64,000 nucleotides of DNA from Eopsaltria australis (taxonomy: Eukaryota; Chordata; Aves; Passeriformes; Petroicidae): contig JAVTVJ010000117.1 of the NCBI GenBank assembly GCA_034509425.1, forward strand, positions 3,038,001 to 3,102,000, given 5' to 3'. A model generated the notes under the pieces. That model saw only the letters and a list, made by a program, of their open reading frames with translations, did not search any database and was not told the origin of the DNA. The first letter of the stretch is position 1. The number at the start of each line of letters is the position of its first letter. This document shows positions 32,733-45,292 of the stretch, one piece after another. The position numbers and the translations under genes were made by a program.

Positions 32733-35700
32733 CTTCAGTTAGATGCCTAAATTTGAATATGAGGTGTCTAAGCCTGAAATCAGTAGGAATTAAACCCTAA
32801 AAAAAATCTGAAGGTCACTCACTTTGTCTAATTTTTCATATTTGTGATGAGCCTGAGTTTTCCTATCTCTGAGAAATGTGCACTCTATTATAGACTGTAA
32901 TCAAGCACTGGGATGTCTGCACTAGCAGCATGATAGTACAAAAAGCATCCTTCTTTTCCTTGTTACTGACTCAGTCCATTTAGGTGACAACTCACTCAGA
33001 CAGACCTCATCCATCCCTTACCTGACCATTTTTTTGCCTGATCTCCCTCCTCAGCTATGGGTGACTGTGACTCTCCAATGATCTTACAGCAGCGACTATG
33101 GAGATTGATATTTTGGCAGTGTTCCTGTCAGATTTATATCATCTGAGAAATATTTCTCTGGAACAAATGAAAATAAGCATGACTTGGGAAAAACAAACAA
33201 CTTAACTTTGACTTTTGTTTTAAGATCACTTTTCAGCTCTATTCCATGAATAGAGTCTGCCAGGATGCCTACTTATTTATATTCCTGTCAAGAGGAGTAT
33301 AGCAGGACAGTCAGAAACTGCAAAGTAAATCCCAGGTGTGGTGATCATCCTTCAGCTCCAATTTTAGGCATTTCATTCTGTGTAGTAAGAAAAAAACCCT
33401 AACATCAAGCAGATGCGTTTTAAAGTAACTTTACAGTTGAGCTGAGCTAGAATACAGTTAAACAACTTGTGGGTTTTCATTTCTACCTCTTTTTGAATAG
33501 CAGCTTTCTTAATGTTATTTGTTTATTTATTTATTATCCTTTCCCTGATTTATCCCATGTTGCAGTCCAGCTGGTTTAACTTAAACTCCAGTTTAAGTTT
33601 TTATAAAAAAAAATTTAAAAAAAAAGTTTCAGTGCTCATTCAGCAAAATTTGCTGGAAGTATTTATTGGCTCTCTTTACTTGAAAAACCCAAACCAGTAT
33701 GGGCCAATTTCTCATTTTTTAGTGATGGATATGTACATAATTCTGTCCTATTGGTGGAGGTGTATGCAGTGCATCTACTGCTCATTCATATCAGCAATAT
33801 ATATACACTCACATTGCTATTCCAATAATAAAACATATAAGTCATTCCAGGTTATTATAAGTGGACCCAGAAAACCAATACATCATTTTGGTCTTTTGAG
33901 GTTTTCAGCCATAAATCTCTGAGTTGTTTGACATGAACTTCTGCTGTTATTTCCCAGGAGAAATTAACTGAGAATATTTTGGCCCAAGTGAGCCTAGAAT
34001 ACATTCTGTCCATGTTAAAGATATCTGGAAAAGCTTTGTTGGAAAAGTTCAGATATCTTTACTGGAAAAAACAGGCATATTCTTATCAAATTTAGTGGAG
34101 TTCTAATGATATTCTCTATGCTTGTATAACAAGAACAAAAATATACTCCCTGTCATTGAAGAAATCCAGGTGCTTCCTACGTCTAAATTCTCTGATGGAA
34201 ATCACAGAAGAGTCCTTTACCCATCAGTGATTTTCCTTCAGCAGCTGTCGCAGAAAGTGTTGCCACTGGGAAGTTAATTTTTTATATAGTCAACCACCAT
34301 GTAATAGGAGCTGCGTGTCAGCAGGGTCCAGATACACATCACTGGTCTCCTTGTAATCCGGAAATCTTTAAATCATCACTCTCTAATGGAACAAGAAATG
34401 TGTTTTCTAAATTCATAAAGATTTATAAACATTCACTGCTGCCATCTGACAGATTTATGCATCACCTGCGGTTCTCTCATTCCTCAGCTCTGTCCTGTGA
34501 GCCATGGGAAAATGATGTTCCTGCACCATTATGCAGGGCTGAGAAATCTGAAGAAGGTCAAGTTACAGAGTCTGAGGGAACTGGATGACTAAGAATGAAC
34601 CACAAAGGAAGAACAAGCCACTTAAACTGATAAATCACAGGACAAAAAAATTGCACAGGAGCTTGCTGTGTGGATGACTTTTTTGCCTGGTGTTTGACAG
34701 GGTAGTCACTGGATGCCTTTATTCCAGGGCAGAGGTTCTGCTGCGTGGCACTGGAGCAGTGCACAGCGTTCTGGCTTTTGAATAGTCAGTACAGGACAAA
34801 AGGATTGTCAGAAAATCATTTTCTTCCTCCTGTAAGGAGCTGACATTTCATTACAGAAAGCAGTGCCCTCTGCATACACACAGTGTGTAAACCTCTTAAA
34901 CTGTTCTTTGAACTGTTAGCATTCACTCCAGAAACTGGGAAGCATTTCCATTAAATTTCACTTTTCTAATACATCAGGCTCAGCATAATCCACAAATGAA
35001 GAGTCTGTTTTACCACTGGAATTCGCCCTGATAGCCCAATATTGACTCCACTTATCTGTGTTGGACTAAAATGACATCAAAGTTTGATGTGACAAATGAA
35101 GAATCCATCATTTCCTGCAGGGAATTTGCTACACAGTCTAATCATCTTCAGCCTTGCAAAAAGTGATGACAAACTTCTAAAAGGAACTGGTGTGGATTTA
35201 GCTTCCAGCCATTGGGGTTTGATCTGCATTCCTTCTTCAAACTGAAGAGCCCTAGTGCATACTTCCCCTCCACGAATTTTCTGATTTTCTATAATCACAA
35301 CACTTTTGATTCCTGTCTTATGATACAATAAAAGTATTTGGTGTCCTGTACATTACTCAAACCTTTCTCTTTACAGAATCTTAAATCATGCCCCTATGAT
35401 TTAAGCCATATATGAAATGAAGTCACCTCCCAGCATAGCTATGGGTTGCAGGGTGTTATTCTGGTGAAAGGCTGTGCAGGTGTGCTGATGCCATGGGTCC
35501 AGGGCTCACAGTCACTGGACACCATCTCCTTTATTTCTGGGCAGATGGTTGTGTTTGGCTCTGCTGGAAGATGTGTTGCTTACACAGTCCTGTCTCAGCC
35601 AGTGCTCCTCATTGCTCTGAGTCCAGACATGAATCCATTTATTTGAATAAGGAAGGGGGAATGGTGTTGTGGCCACTTCACAGCTGGATTAAGGAAATTG

Positions 35701-37719
35701 CTCTGCAGCAGCATTAATTAATGGGTCATGGAAGAAACAGAATCTCTTTCAGCCTCTCTCTTAATCCCCCTCTTTTCTTTTTATTATCTGCCAAGGTTGG
35801 TTTTGCCTATAAACAACAGCATCAATGATGGGGTTTGTTCATTACACAATCACTGATTTAGGTGTGAAATCAGGTCTGGTTGAGAGCTTGCAGGGTTTGC
35901 TGTTGGCATTGAGATCCCTCAATGTAAACTGTCTTCAGTTTGTGTGTCTTCAGTGCACAGGGATAGTCTTGCCCACATATGAGGCTCTGTGGCTCTGAGT
36001 GCCTCATGCAAACCTTACTTTTGCCAGGTGTGTGCAGATGCTTTTGCCAAGGATGTGTAGACCTGGGCAAAGGCTGTACTAAGAAGTGTACACGGAGTTT
36101 GAGTAACACCCTGTGAAACAGGTGATTGTTACTCCTATCATACAGCCCAAGAAACTGGCACATTCATAAAAAGAAATTGCAACACCTAGGTAGGGCTGAG
36201 TTGATAAAAGAAATTGGATTTCCTAGTTTCCACAATGTCACTGCGCATAAATTCAGCCACCTTTCTCTGAAAAAACACATTCAGAAATGGAATAAACCAA
36301 CATAAACTAGGTCCTCAGGAGAGGAGCACATCAGCATGTGTCCAAAGATGGGAGCCTTCTGACAGGATCTTGGTTTCAGACTAGATTCCTTGGATTTCAC
36401 AGACATGAGACCACGAGTGTTGTTACCTATAGAGAAGTAAAAAATGGGTTTGCAATGCATTTATGCAAGAATTCATTAATGATCATCATTTATTTACTCC
36501 TAACAAAAGAAAACAGATGTGCTGAGGTTTTCTCAGAGTGTGTGTGTGTGTGTGTGAACACACCGTTCCAAAGTTCTTATGTTGTGTAAATCAGAAGAAA
36601 ACACAGTGGCAGTGCCAGGTGGTCAATAAGGGATTATATTAAGCAAACAGCAAGTGTCAGTGAAATGTATTTCTGCCCGACGATCCGGTGGATAACTGTA
36701 AATAGCTCCAGCAATCTGTGCTCAGTTTTAGCCTCCACTATTAAATTGGGTAAGCTACCAGCTCCAAGTAATTTGTAATTTTAAATTAGTACAAGGCTCA
36801 TGACATTTCTCTTTTGGGACTGTTCCAGTGAGTGGTTTGCTGCCGTCATGTTCACATTTAAATAGGTAAGGCTGCTTTGGTCAAACTCTATTTATCAGTT
36901 CCCTGTTCCTACTGTTTCCTTGGAAGCCAAAAATGAGATTGAAAAGTAGAGAAAAGTGAAACTTTTGCTGGGAAGTCTTCATGTTTTCTGAGTTTTTGTT
37001 ATTTCAGTTTAATTCTGGTTTTCACCTGGGGACATGTAAGAACTCCAAGTATTAGTGTGTTACTTGCCAACTCCTCTGGACTGAAGAAAGTGATTATTAG
37101 CTGTACAAACAGAGAAAGCTGGGTGGAACTTTTAAAATGTATTGATGTACTTCTGTCTGCTAGAATTATCTCTGCTACCTGCCAGCTTGAGCCATTGTGT
37201 GAAAAGGAAGACAGAACAAAAACAAACTGAAAGAAAGGGGAAATTCAGGAAAATATTTGCCACCTTCACTCAGTGGGGATGACCTGTCCTGTGGCTGTAT
37301 GACCCCCTTACCCTGCCAGTCCTGTTCTTGGGTTCAGATTGGAGCAGAACAACTTTCATCTCCTCTACTATTGAAATTTGTTTCTCAACATACTGTGATA
37401 GGTGAAGCGATGAGCAGTGGTGGACTGGGATGAAAGGGAAACAAAGAAACAGGAGAGCAAGGCTTATGCCTCTGGCTCTCCTCAGAAAGTGGACTCATGA
37501 TCAGGAGGCGAAGTCCAGTGTGATTCTCCCTCAATCCAAATCACATTTCCGTATTTTATATATTTTTCTAGACATTTCTAACACTGCGGTGCCTGGAGGA
37601 GCCCTGACACAGTTACCAAAAGTCCCCTGATCAGTGGGAGACCTGGATATGAATCTGTGAGGGAAATCCTGGCAAGTGGATCTGTACTCAGCTCTCCTCT
37701 GTCTGCCCTTCAACATGGA
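32733..37719. other. Non-coding stretch with one (GT)n microsatellite
   Basis: No open frame with a recognisable domain. The longest, at 33512-33922, is Ile/Tyr/Ser-rich over A/T-rich DNA and looks fortuitous. A GT run lies at 36538-36556. Confidence 0.5.
36538..36556. repeat. (GT)n microsatellite
   Basis: An uninterrupted GT run of 19 bp. Confidence 0.95.
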
Positions 37720-38176
37720 GAGCTCGAGTGGATCAGAGGAGGCCATGAGGATGATCAGGGGCTGGAGCACCTCCCATATGAGGAGAGGCTGAGACAGTTG
37801 GCTTTGTTTACCTTAAAGAAGAGAAGACTCCAAGGAGACCTTAGAACACCTTCCAGTGTTTAATGGGAGCTTACAGAAAATATGCAGAATGAGTTTTTTG
37901 CTGGAGGTGTAGTGACAGGACAAGGGGGAATGGCTTCAAACTGGAAGAGAGTAGGTTTAGATTAGGAAGAAATTCTTCCCTGTGAGAGTGGTGAGGCCCT
38001 GGCACAGGGTGCCCAGAGAAGCTGTGGCTGCCCCATCCCTGGTGGTGTTCCAGGCCAGGTTGGATGGGGCTTAGAGCAACCTGGGATAGTGGAAGTTGTC
38101 CCTGCCCATGGCAGGGGGTTGGAATGAGATGATCTTTAAAATGCCTTTAACCCAAACCATCCTATGACTCTATGAA
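37720..38176 (+). repeat. CR1 LINE 3' end fragment (long)
   Basis: One of the longest CR1 tails in the window: 'gaggctgagacagttggctt', 'gtgacaggacaagggggaat', 'ggtttagattaggaagaaat', 'ggtgttccaggccaggttgg', 'ggcagggggttggaatgaga' and a 'gactctatga' terminus. Confidence 0.9.
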
Positions 38177-41100
38177 TGTGATTATTTTCACTGAAACTTC
38201 TATGGAACAGGAAATTATCCAAAAATGAAAAACAAGATCAGATTGTCTAGTCTGTGATTCCAGTATTTGTGAGTGTATTTTGATTGTGAATAGGAGGGCA
38301 GCAGGCAGGTGCCAGGAGATATCATGTAATCAGGCAGTGCAGGAAACTGAGCTCTCAGATAAATAAATCTCTTGTGCATCTCCATACTCCAAAGAGGGGT
38401 CAGATCAGGAAAACTGTTCAGAGAATTCATTCTCTGTTTTAGTCAATATAGTGCCCTACACCAAAATTATGGCCTGCTTTCATTTCTTCATTTTTACTGT
38501 TTTCAGTCTTTGCTCAATTTAATTTTCTTCTCTCCTCCCACAAACCCATGTTCTTGGAGGCACAGGTTGCTGAGAGAGTCCTGTAGGAAATGATACCTGC
38601 AGCAGCAGCGTAGTTTAATGGGATACTTCACACAAAGAAGGATTAATTTGCATAGAACACAACTAATTTCAGTCTCTCACACGAGCTCTGAGAGGCTTTT
38701 ATTTTAAACAGCCTGCCCATCATTCAGGTATTAATGCACCTGTTTCCAGGAAGTCTGTCCAGGGTTGTTTACAGTGAGTGAAGGTCAAGGAAATCAACTT
38801 TTGAGACCCTCCCCACATTCCATGGCTGCTTCTTAAGTGTGTGCTGTCAGTTTGGGATGTGTCTCATTATGCCAATGAGGAGCTGACAGTGATTAATCTC
38901 TTTGTCCTGACCCACCTCTCTGAGTCATTAGGATTTAATCGTTGACCCTGCTCCAGAGCTGCTTGCCAGAGGAATTGCAGGAAGTTTTGTGCTGGGATCT
39001 CCATGACCTGCTGCTGTAGGTGTCAGCAGCAAAAGCCATTTGGCACCTCTTCTTCTTCTGGTGTTTTTTTTCCTGTGCCTTCACACTCAGCCTTGATTCA
39101 TATCGGTATAAACATGGTTTTTTTCTATGATTTGTCACAGCTTTAGAACTTTCCTGGGCCTCTGCTTTCTCATACATCGTGGGCATGTTGGTACATGCTG
39201 ACAAAAGGAAGTGATAGCTACCTCTTATGATGCATAATTTTTCACCTCACAAATCTCACAAGCTCTTGGTATTGCCCCAGGTATTTCAGCAATATATTAC
39301 AGTAAACTTTCCTCCTTCCTGGCTCAGGATTGAAAAGGAATATTACAGTTTACTTCCTTCCACATAATGGTTTTGCCTATAAATTTTGATCTGATCCAAT
39401 CTTCATATTTTTTCTATTTTATTGGATTGTGGTGAGGGTTATGATGTGTCTTGCTACTTTCCCATCCTCCTTTATTCAATTTATAAAATTCCTGTTTATC
39501 CAAGGCAAACCAAAAAAAGGTTTGAAAGGAAAGGAAAAAGGTAGGACAGACAAAAAGAAATCTTTTGAATAATGGAAAACACAAGTACTGAGTTCACTTT
39601 AAAGTATTATCCTAAGTACTCTATTTGCATATTCCAATGTTTTCATTCCCCCTATTTTGGTGCCTGATGGACCTAATTAACTTCCCCCATCCCAAACACC
39701 CTGGGGCTTATTGAGAAGCCTTGTGAAGTCAGGGACCCCAAACCTCCATTTGACTGTTATTATTTTCCATTCCCTTTAACATTCAGTTATTCATTTCTCT
39801 ATTTCTTGTTAAAGAATATTTTACTCCTTACATATACATAAATGTCTCTATATATACTCAATTTATATGTATTCATAATGTATATTTACACACTGTATAT
39901 ACATATGTAAATATATGCATGTAAAGTGAATCTATGTGCAACATCACACGTATTTGTACTCTCTATATTTATATATAGAAAGAGAAATCTGCATCTCTAG
40001 AAATATGTACATAATTTTATCTACAAACACTCCTGGGTCCAAAGGAAGTGGGCAACCAAACAGCTCTCAGATCACGAGGGCTCCTGGCAGGTATTTTCTT
40101 GGATAAAAGCTGTCCTTAAATGACAAATATTGGAAAAAAAAGGAGGAAATTTAGAAGGGGCTGTTGTTACTATAAGCACAACCCTTGAAAGTAAAGCAGG
40201 TGATTCTGCCAGAGATCTCAAAGGTATGAATACAAATCACGAAAGTTCAATTAGAGGGCACTGAAAAAGTACAGCTGTGACATCTGTATAGAAGAACTTT
40301 AGGGTTTACATGAATTTTTACAGACTAACAACCACTCACAATGGACAGCAAGGGCATCTGTAAATTGCATAGAAGAGCATAAGAGCATTAACTCATTGAA
40401 CAGGTCCTTCACTTCAAATATCTGCTGAATTGGTCTCTTTGGTGTTCTTTACTGCTGCAAATTCAAGCAGTGCTTTGGTGTTATGAAAGGAAAATACACC
40501 TGGAGGAAGGAGGGGATGAACCCATGGGATTCCTGTGGGATGCAGGGACACACTGGGGGCCAGAGGATAATTCATCCCACCTCAGAACTATGCACAGGGA
40601 TTTCATGCAGATGGAAACCAGAACCTGTGTGTGGATGGGGACACAGAGCAATGAGAGCTCCTACAAATCCCAGAGACTCAGTCTGTCCATAGGGAGTTTT
40701 AGTTAATATCACAAATTTCCAGAATCTTCTCCAGAAAGTGAGGTGGAACTTGTCATCTGGTACCACAAGTCTCTGTACACTTCTTCCTAAACAGAGCTCA
40801 GGAAATGTTGGGTATGAGATAGAAATTGTCTACAGGATTTAGCATCTTCCTTTTTTTCTGTGTGATTTTTGTTTTGTTTTGGTGTTTGTTTTTTGGTTTT
40901 TTTTTCAGCAGGGTTAGTAGAAAAACACAGAGGAATGAGCCCAGTGGAAAAGAACAATGCAGGAAATTTATAAGGAGGGTAATGCATCCAATTATAATTT
41001 GAATCCTAAACAGTGTGCTGTTAAGTGTAACTGCAGCCTGGCACTACTTTTAATTCATTTTGTTGGGGCTATCAAGGAAAGCAGGCTAAAGCACACAATC

Positions 41101-42097
41101 TATTTTTTCACTTGGCATTTCTGTATCCATCAAACCATTTCAAGCAGCCTGAGAGTAATTTCACATTATGACCATTTCCCTTTAAGTGAGGCCAACTCAA
41201 GTGTGGAGAATTAAAATTAATTATTCAACAACAACAAAGGCTGAAATGTGATCAGATTTGGCCGGTTTGTTGGTTTGTTTGTTTTTCTCCTCTCGAGGCA
41301 CTTCAATTCCCCAGGCTCTGTCCTTCTCTTGTGTATGGCATTTTGAGAGGCAGTGACAGATTGTAAATTCAACCCAAGGTTGCTGAACCGTTCAGCAGAG
41401 TCAAGGGAGGCCTGATGAATTTCTTTTATGTGTCCTGCATAAGTGTGTATTATACACTCGTTAACAATGTGATGGCCTGAAGTTTGTTGCAGCTTTGGTA
41501 CAATAAATCATTGTTCCTCTGTTGATTTGGAAAATCTCTGTGCCTCCTGTAAGCTGCTAAAATGCCACTGTGCATAATCGAGTATCCTTGAGGTGAGACA
41601 AATCCTGACTGTGTGTTTGTGGTGCTGACAGCAAACTTCACCTTCAGCAGTGTAGGGTGGGAATCGGGGTGTCCAGGGCTGCTTGAGATGCTGTGGGGTG
41701 TCCAGGACAGCCACGTGTGGCACTGAGATGTGCCCTGGGCTTGTAATACATCAGTGCCATTGGTGCGACCACTGCTGGTTATTTCATCCTGTGATAGATC
41801 TTTATGATCTCTGGCATTTCCTTGAAACAGTTGACTTAAAACATCAAAAATTGGAATAGGAAAGTTTCAGATAACCTCTGTAGAGAAGCTGAGGAGTGCA
41901 GGCTTTGTGCAAGGTTTTTTTCTGAATTTGGGTCCTGCGGTTCTGGCAGAAAGGTGAGCTCCTGTCTCTTTTCGTAGTGGGATTATACAGAGTGAGTGTG
42001 CACAGAAACCTCTGGACCACAAGTTTAATACCTGCTTCCTTTCAGAAAGCTTGTCCTTGTTGCTTTTAGCGTGTTTTCACTGAAAAAGAAAAAAATG
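38177..42097. other. Non-coding stretch up to the retroviral insertion
   Basis: No gene was recognised. An A/T-rich patch of TATA/ATGT steps runs at about 39828-39990, and a GTTTT/GTTTG-rich run at about 40866-40907. Confidence 0.5.
39828..39990. repeat. A/T-rich low-complexity patch
   Basis: Repeated 'tatata', 'atgtatat' and 'acatatgtaaatatatgcat' steps with no fixed period. Confidence 0.7.
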
Positions 42098-42103
42098 GAT
42101 TTG
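42098..42103 (+). repeat. Target site duplication, left
   Basis: GATTTG immediately before the LTR's TG, matched by GATTTG at 50930-50935 directly after the final CA. Six bp is usual for betaretroviruses, alpharetroviruses and several ERVK groups. Confidence 0.95.
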
Positions 42104-42187
42104 TGTGGCAGTTGTCAATATAGAAACGAGACCTAGGGGCTTGAGGACTTCCTGGTGGATTGGTCCATCGGGGAGTCGCCCCCCTGC

Positions 42188-42194
42188 TATAAAA
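42188..42194 (+). promoter_or_regulatory. Canonical TATA box in the 5' part of the LTR
   Basis: TATAAAA lies only 84 bp into the LTR and about 310 bp before the poly(A) signal. Use of this box would make R about 300 bp long. The alternative is the weaker ACATAAG at 42450-42456 with its CCAAT box. Which is used cannot be decided from sequence. Confidence 0.45.
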
Positions 42195-42504
42195 ACATCC
42201 ATGGTTTAGCCTGGTTGTAGTCACACCCCAGTTAACACCCAAAGTTGACACCCCTTGTTCCTATTGAATATGTTATTTGTCTATCACAAAGGTGATTGAC
42301 AGGTTGTTCTGGAAAGTTCTCTGTACCCCTGTTTATGATTTGTTGTTATCCCCAAACCACTCCCCTGTTTCTATATTATTTGCTGCTGTTGAAAGCTCCC
42401 GCCTTAATCCCACCCCAAGCCTTTACCCTGATTGGTTGTTTATTGTACTACATAAGTTGCTGTCGAGAGCTAGTCGGGGCTCCTTTGACTTTGGGGTTCC
42501 AGGG

Positions 42505-42510
42505 AATAAA
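42505..42510 (+). terminator. LTR poly(A) signal
   Basis: AATAAA in 'cagggaataaacctct'. The 3' LTR has the same signal at 50682-50687, which would end the viral transcript. Confidence 0.75.
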
Positions 42511-42755
42511 CCTCTCTGTTGCCTGAAGCTTAGAGTCGCTCCTGCCTTTGTGATTCCTCCTGAACCAAACCCAAGACGACCCTCCACGCCTTCCTCCCTG
42601 TGTGGAATCCTCGGGGTTCCCTCGGCTCTCATCCTAACGGACAGGGGGTTGAGGTAGCACAGTGGTGAGGAAGGCAACCACCGAGCAGAGGCACCGTGCC
42701 TGGGATCGGAGGACGAGTAGGTATTACACCGAAAAATAATATAAAACTTTACAGT

Positions 42756-42773
42756 TGGCGCCCAACGTGAGTG
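42756..42773 (+). other. Primer binding site, tRNA-Lys type
   Basis: TGGCGCCCAACGTG starts two bases after the LTR. This is the 3' end complement of tRNA-Lys of the kind used by several betaretroviruses (Lys-1,2 type). The first 14 bases fit and the remaining four are partly mismatched. Confidence 0.85.
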
Positions 42774-43052
42774 GTTCCTGGAGGAATCACGAAAGACAGC
42801 TCGCTACCAGCAGCGAAGACGCCGTTGCGGGCCACTCCCTGCGAAACCGCCTTTCGTTTAAGAAAGCAGCTTCTGCAGGTCGAGCTGCGACCCCCGGCTC
42901 TGGGAGCGGGAAAGCAGCTCACTCCACAAAGGCCCCCCCATTTCTTTGGATTTCTTTTGGTGGTTTGCCCTCGACAAGAGAGGGGACCCTCGAGAAGAGA
43001 GGGGAATTTGAAGAAGCCGGCGAAAAAGAATTCGGAGAAGAATTCGCAGAGC

Positions 43053-43060
43053 AAGTGAGT
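43053..43060 (+). promoter_or_regulatory. Probable splice donor in the leader
   Basis: CAA|GTGAGT with GT at 43055-43056 fits the vertebrate donor consensus well and lies 75 bp before the gag start. It pairs logically with the acceptor just upstream of env. Confidence 0.6.
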
Positions 43061-43130
43061 GCTTGGACTTTGTTCCGCCGCGTTTTTTTTTTTTAAGTTT
43101 AAGGTGGGGGAGTTTTCTTCTATAGTAAGG

Positions 43131-43895
43131 ATGGGCAACCACCTTGCTAAGAGGGAAAAGGAGCTTTCATTTATTTATTATGGTTTAAAAGTTCAGTTAG
43201 TTACTTCAGGGGAAAAATTTGACAAAAAGTTATTACGGAAATTTGTAAAGTGGGTAATCGAAAATGTTTCTTTTGAAGCACCAAAAGAGGTTTTTACTTT
43301 AGAATTTTGGGATCGTGTAGGATTTAAACTAAACGAATGTGACAGCGAGGGGCGATTTGCAGTTCAGAAATTTTTCGGGTTACAAATTGCGATTTATCGA
43401 GTTTTATCTAACAACGGGGAGAAGAGTTCTGGTTTAGATAAAGCTGTTCCCCCTTCTCCGAAAAGTGAACCTAATGCCACTAACCCGATCCCTCTTCCCT
43501 CCGGTGTGGAAAACGGCAGGATACCCCTCATCAGCGAGCAGCGTGAGGGAGAAATCCGGAGCCACAGAAGCTCCGATTCTGTTCGTGATCCCACCGACCC
43601 CTTCTGTCCTGGGACGGATCCACCCAAGACAGATCCCACCCCAGCCCTTATTCCTTTCCCTCCGTCCCCAGTTGCACCGGTTGTGTGTCCCTCCCCACGT
43701 TATAATAGTTTAATAGAATTTAAACCCGCGCCATCGGGAATGGCGGCGGGGGAATTCTTACTGCGCCATCGGGAGATGGCGGCGGGGGAATTCTTACTGC
43801 GCCATCGGGAGATGGCGGCGGGGGAATTCTTACTGCGCCATCGGGAGATGGCGGCAGGGGAATTTTCACTGCGCCACGGTATACCATTGAATTAG
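43131..43895 (+). pseudogene. gag: gag, matrix-side frame (frame-broken)
   Basis: Starts at ATGGGC with Gly2 for myristoylation ('MGNHLAKREKELSF'). The first 100 codons are a basic matrix-like domain, followed by a Pro/Ser-rich linker. The frame runs into a 36-bp tandem array and stops at TAG 43893-43895, while capsid and nucleocapsid continue in another frame (43724-45292). The first repeat unit is preceded by one base fewer than the other units, which accounts for the change of frame. A plus-strand open stretch extends upstream to 43059, but Met at 43131 is preferred because of the myristoylation signal. Product role: membrane targeting of Gag. As it stands, this reading gives a matrix-only protein. 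Confidence 0.8.
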
Positions 43896-45292
43896 TTTTG
43901 CCGCAATGCGGAATTCAGGGCGCATGCGCGGGAGATCGCGGCGGGAACCCCCTAACCCCCTTCCCTAGCTCTACCCCCTTGGCATCGATTGGTCACGCGT
44001 CGGTCCCACCCTCTGCGGCCGGCGATGTCAATCCTACGGGTCCCCTCCCTCCTTCCCAGCTCCACCCCCCAACACCCTCCACCCCTGCCGTCGCGCACCC
44101 CGCCCACCTCCCTGTCTCCTCCCCTGGGAACCCCGCCCCCCTTCCACTTTCCCACGCCCAGGCTTTCGGTTCCCACGGGTCTACACCGGAAGGGGGTGTG
44201 CCTGAAGCCTATAGCCAACAAGCCTTGGCAGCAGCCTTGCCCACACCCATTGTAGCACCAGTGACATACATTAGGACAGGTGCCAATCCCAGATGGGAGC
44301 CTCTCCCACAACAAACGATAAAAGAAATCTGTAAAGCCTCAAAAGAATTTGGAAGAGATTCAGCATATTTTAAAGGACTTATAAATGCAACCTTTAAATC
44401 ATCTGTCTTAGTACCTGATGACATCAAAACGCTGATGTCAAGTCTTTTAGTTGAGAGTCACTACTGGATATGGGACAAAAGATGGAGAAGAGAATTAACA
44501 AAGTTGCTTGAATCATATAAAGGTGACCCAAATAAAGCCAATATTACTATAGACCATCTTGTGGGGGAGGGGAATCAATCCAAACCTCGTGACCAAGCAA
44601 ATAACATTCCAGAGGAAATACTAAGGGATGTACAGTTAGCAGCAAAAAACATTTTGTTCACCATGTCTATTGACATGGGGCCTCCAGTTAGTTACACAAC
44701 GATCCGGCAAGGCCCGGATGAGAATTTCACAGCCTTTGTGGATCGCCTCAGGGAGGCGATGAGTAAAGCTATCAGCAATCCAGTGATGCTGAGAGAAATG
44801 CTAACTGAATTAGCTAAAGAAAATGCGAATGAACAGTGTAAACGAGTTATTGAGATGTTTCCCATTGACCCCCCACCAACGATTGAGCAAATTACAGAAA
44901 AGTGTGCACAAATTAAACCACGTGTACCAGGGAATGAATCAAAAATGTGTGGACATAAATGTAAAGTGACATATCCAGTAGAAACTCAATATACTAAGGA
45001 GACATCAAAGACAAATGCAGGTCAACAAGAACAAAAGTGTTTCAATTGTAATGGAACTGGACATTTTGCAAAGGACTGTAAAAAACCAAAACTAAATAAG
45101 AATAAGACTCAAGCTAACAATTCTGCCAAGTCTTTCCCACCAGCACCACAACCGCAAGCGCCACCAAATCCTCCGCCGTGGGGATGGTACCCACCAACGA
45201 TGCCATGGTGGATCCCTCAAACACCATCACCCTACTGGTCGGGAAACCAGGATGGGAGCGCGAAGCAGCCTCGCGCTCCTTCAACAAATTAA
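43724..45292 (+). pseudogene. gag: gag, capsid and nucleocapsid frame
   Basis: Open from 43724 (after a TAA at 43721-43723) to TAA at 45290-45292. A Pro-rich linker (43900-44200) leads into capsid. The major homology region lies at about 44702-44749 (IRQGPDENF...FVDRL), giving the Q-G-x-x-E...F-x-x-R pattern. One CCHC zinc knuckle (C-x2-C-x4-H-x4-C) lies at 45038-45079, preceded by a CGHKC remnant that may be a lost first knuckle. The Pro/Trp-rich C-terminal tail overlaps pro. Function in the family: capsid assembly and RNA packaging. It has no start codon of its own with a convincing context and depends on the matrix frame, from which it is separated by the break in the 36-bp array. Confidence 0.85.
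43740..43883 (+). repeat. 36-bp tandem array inside gag, four units
   Basis: Units start at 43740, 43776, 43812 and 43848. The first three are identical over 36 bp and the fourth is degenerate. A period of 36 (12 codons) preserves frame whatever the copy number. The array lies between matrix and capsid, where betaretroviruses carry variable small Gag peptides. Confidence 0.95.

Larger units (their letters stand above)
42104..42753 (+). repeat. 5' LTR (650 bp)
   Basis: Begins TGTGGCAG, ends CTTTACA. Aligned with the 3' LTR it shows one extra C after the poly(A) signal ('aataaacctctct' versus 'aataaactctct') and one A/T difference near the end ('aaataatat' versus 'aaatattat'). An inverted CCAAT box (ATTGG, 42431-42435), a weak TATA-like ACATAAG (42450-42456) and AATAAA (42505-42510) are spaced as in a classic LTR core. 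Confidence 0.95.

Noticed and set aside
33512..33922. 136-codon frame rich in Ile, Tyr and Ser
   Set aside because: Lies in A/T-rich DNA including poly-A codons, no recognisable motif and no flanking splice or repeat context.
43952..44314. Minus-strand frame of 120 codons inside gag
   Set aside because: Shadow of the Pro-rich gag linker; Gly/Arg-rich complement without features.
45080..45086. AAAAAAC after the zinc knuckle as the gag-pro slip site
   Set aside because: It is out of phase for X-XXY-YYZ in gag, and the pro frame has stops at 45097, 45103 and 45115 downstream of it.
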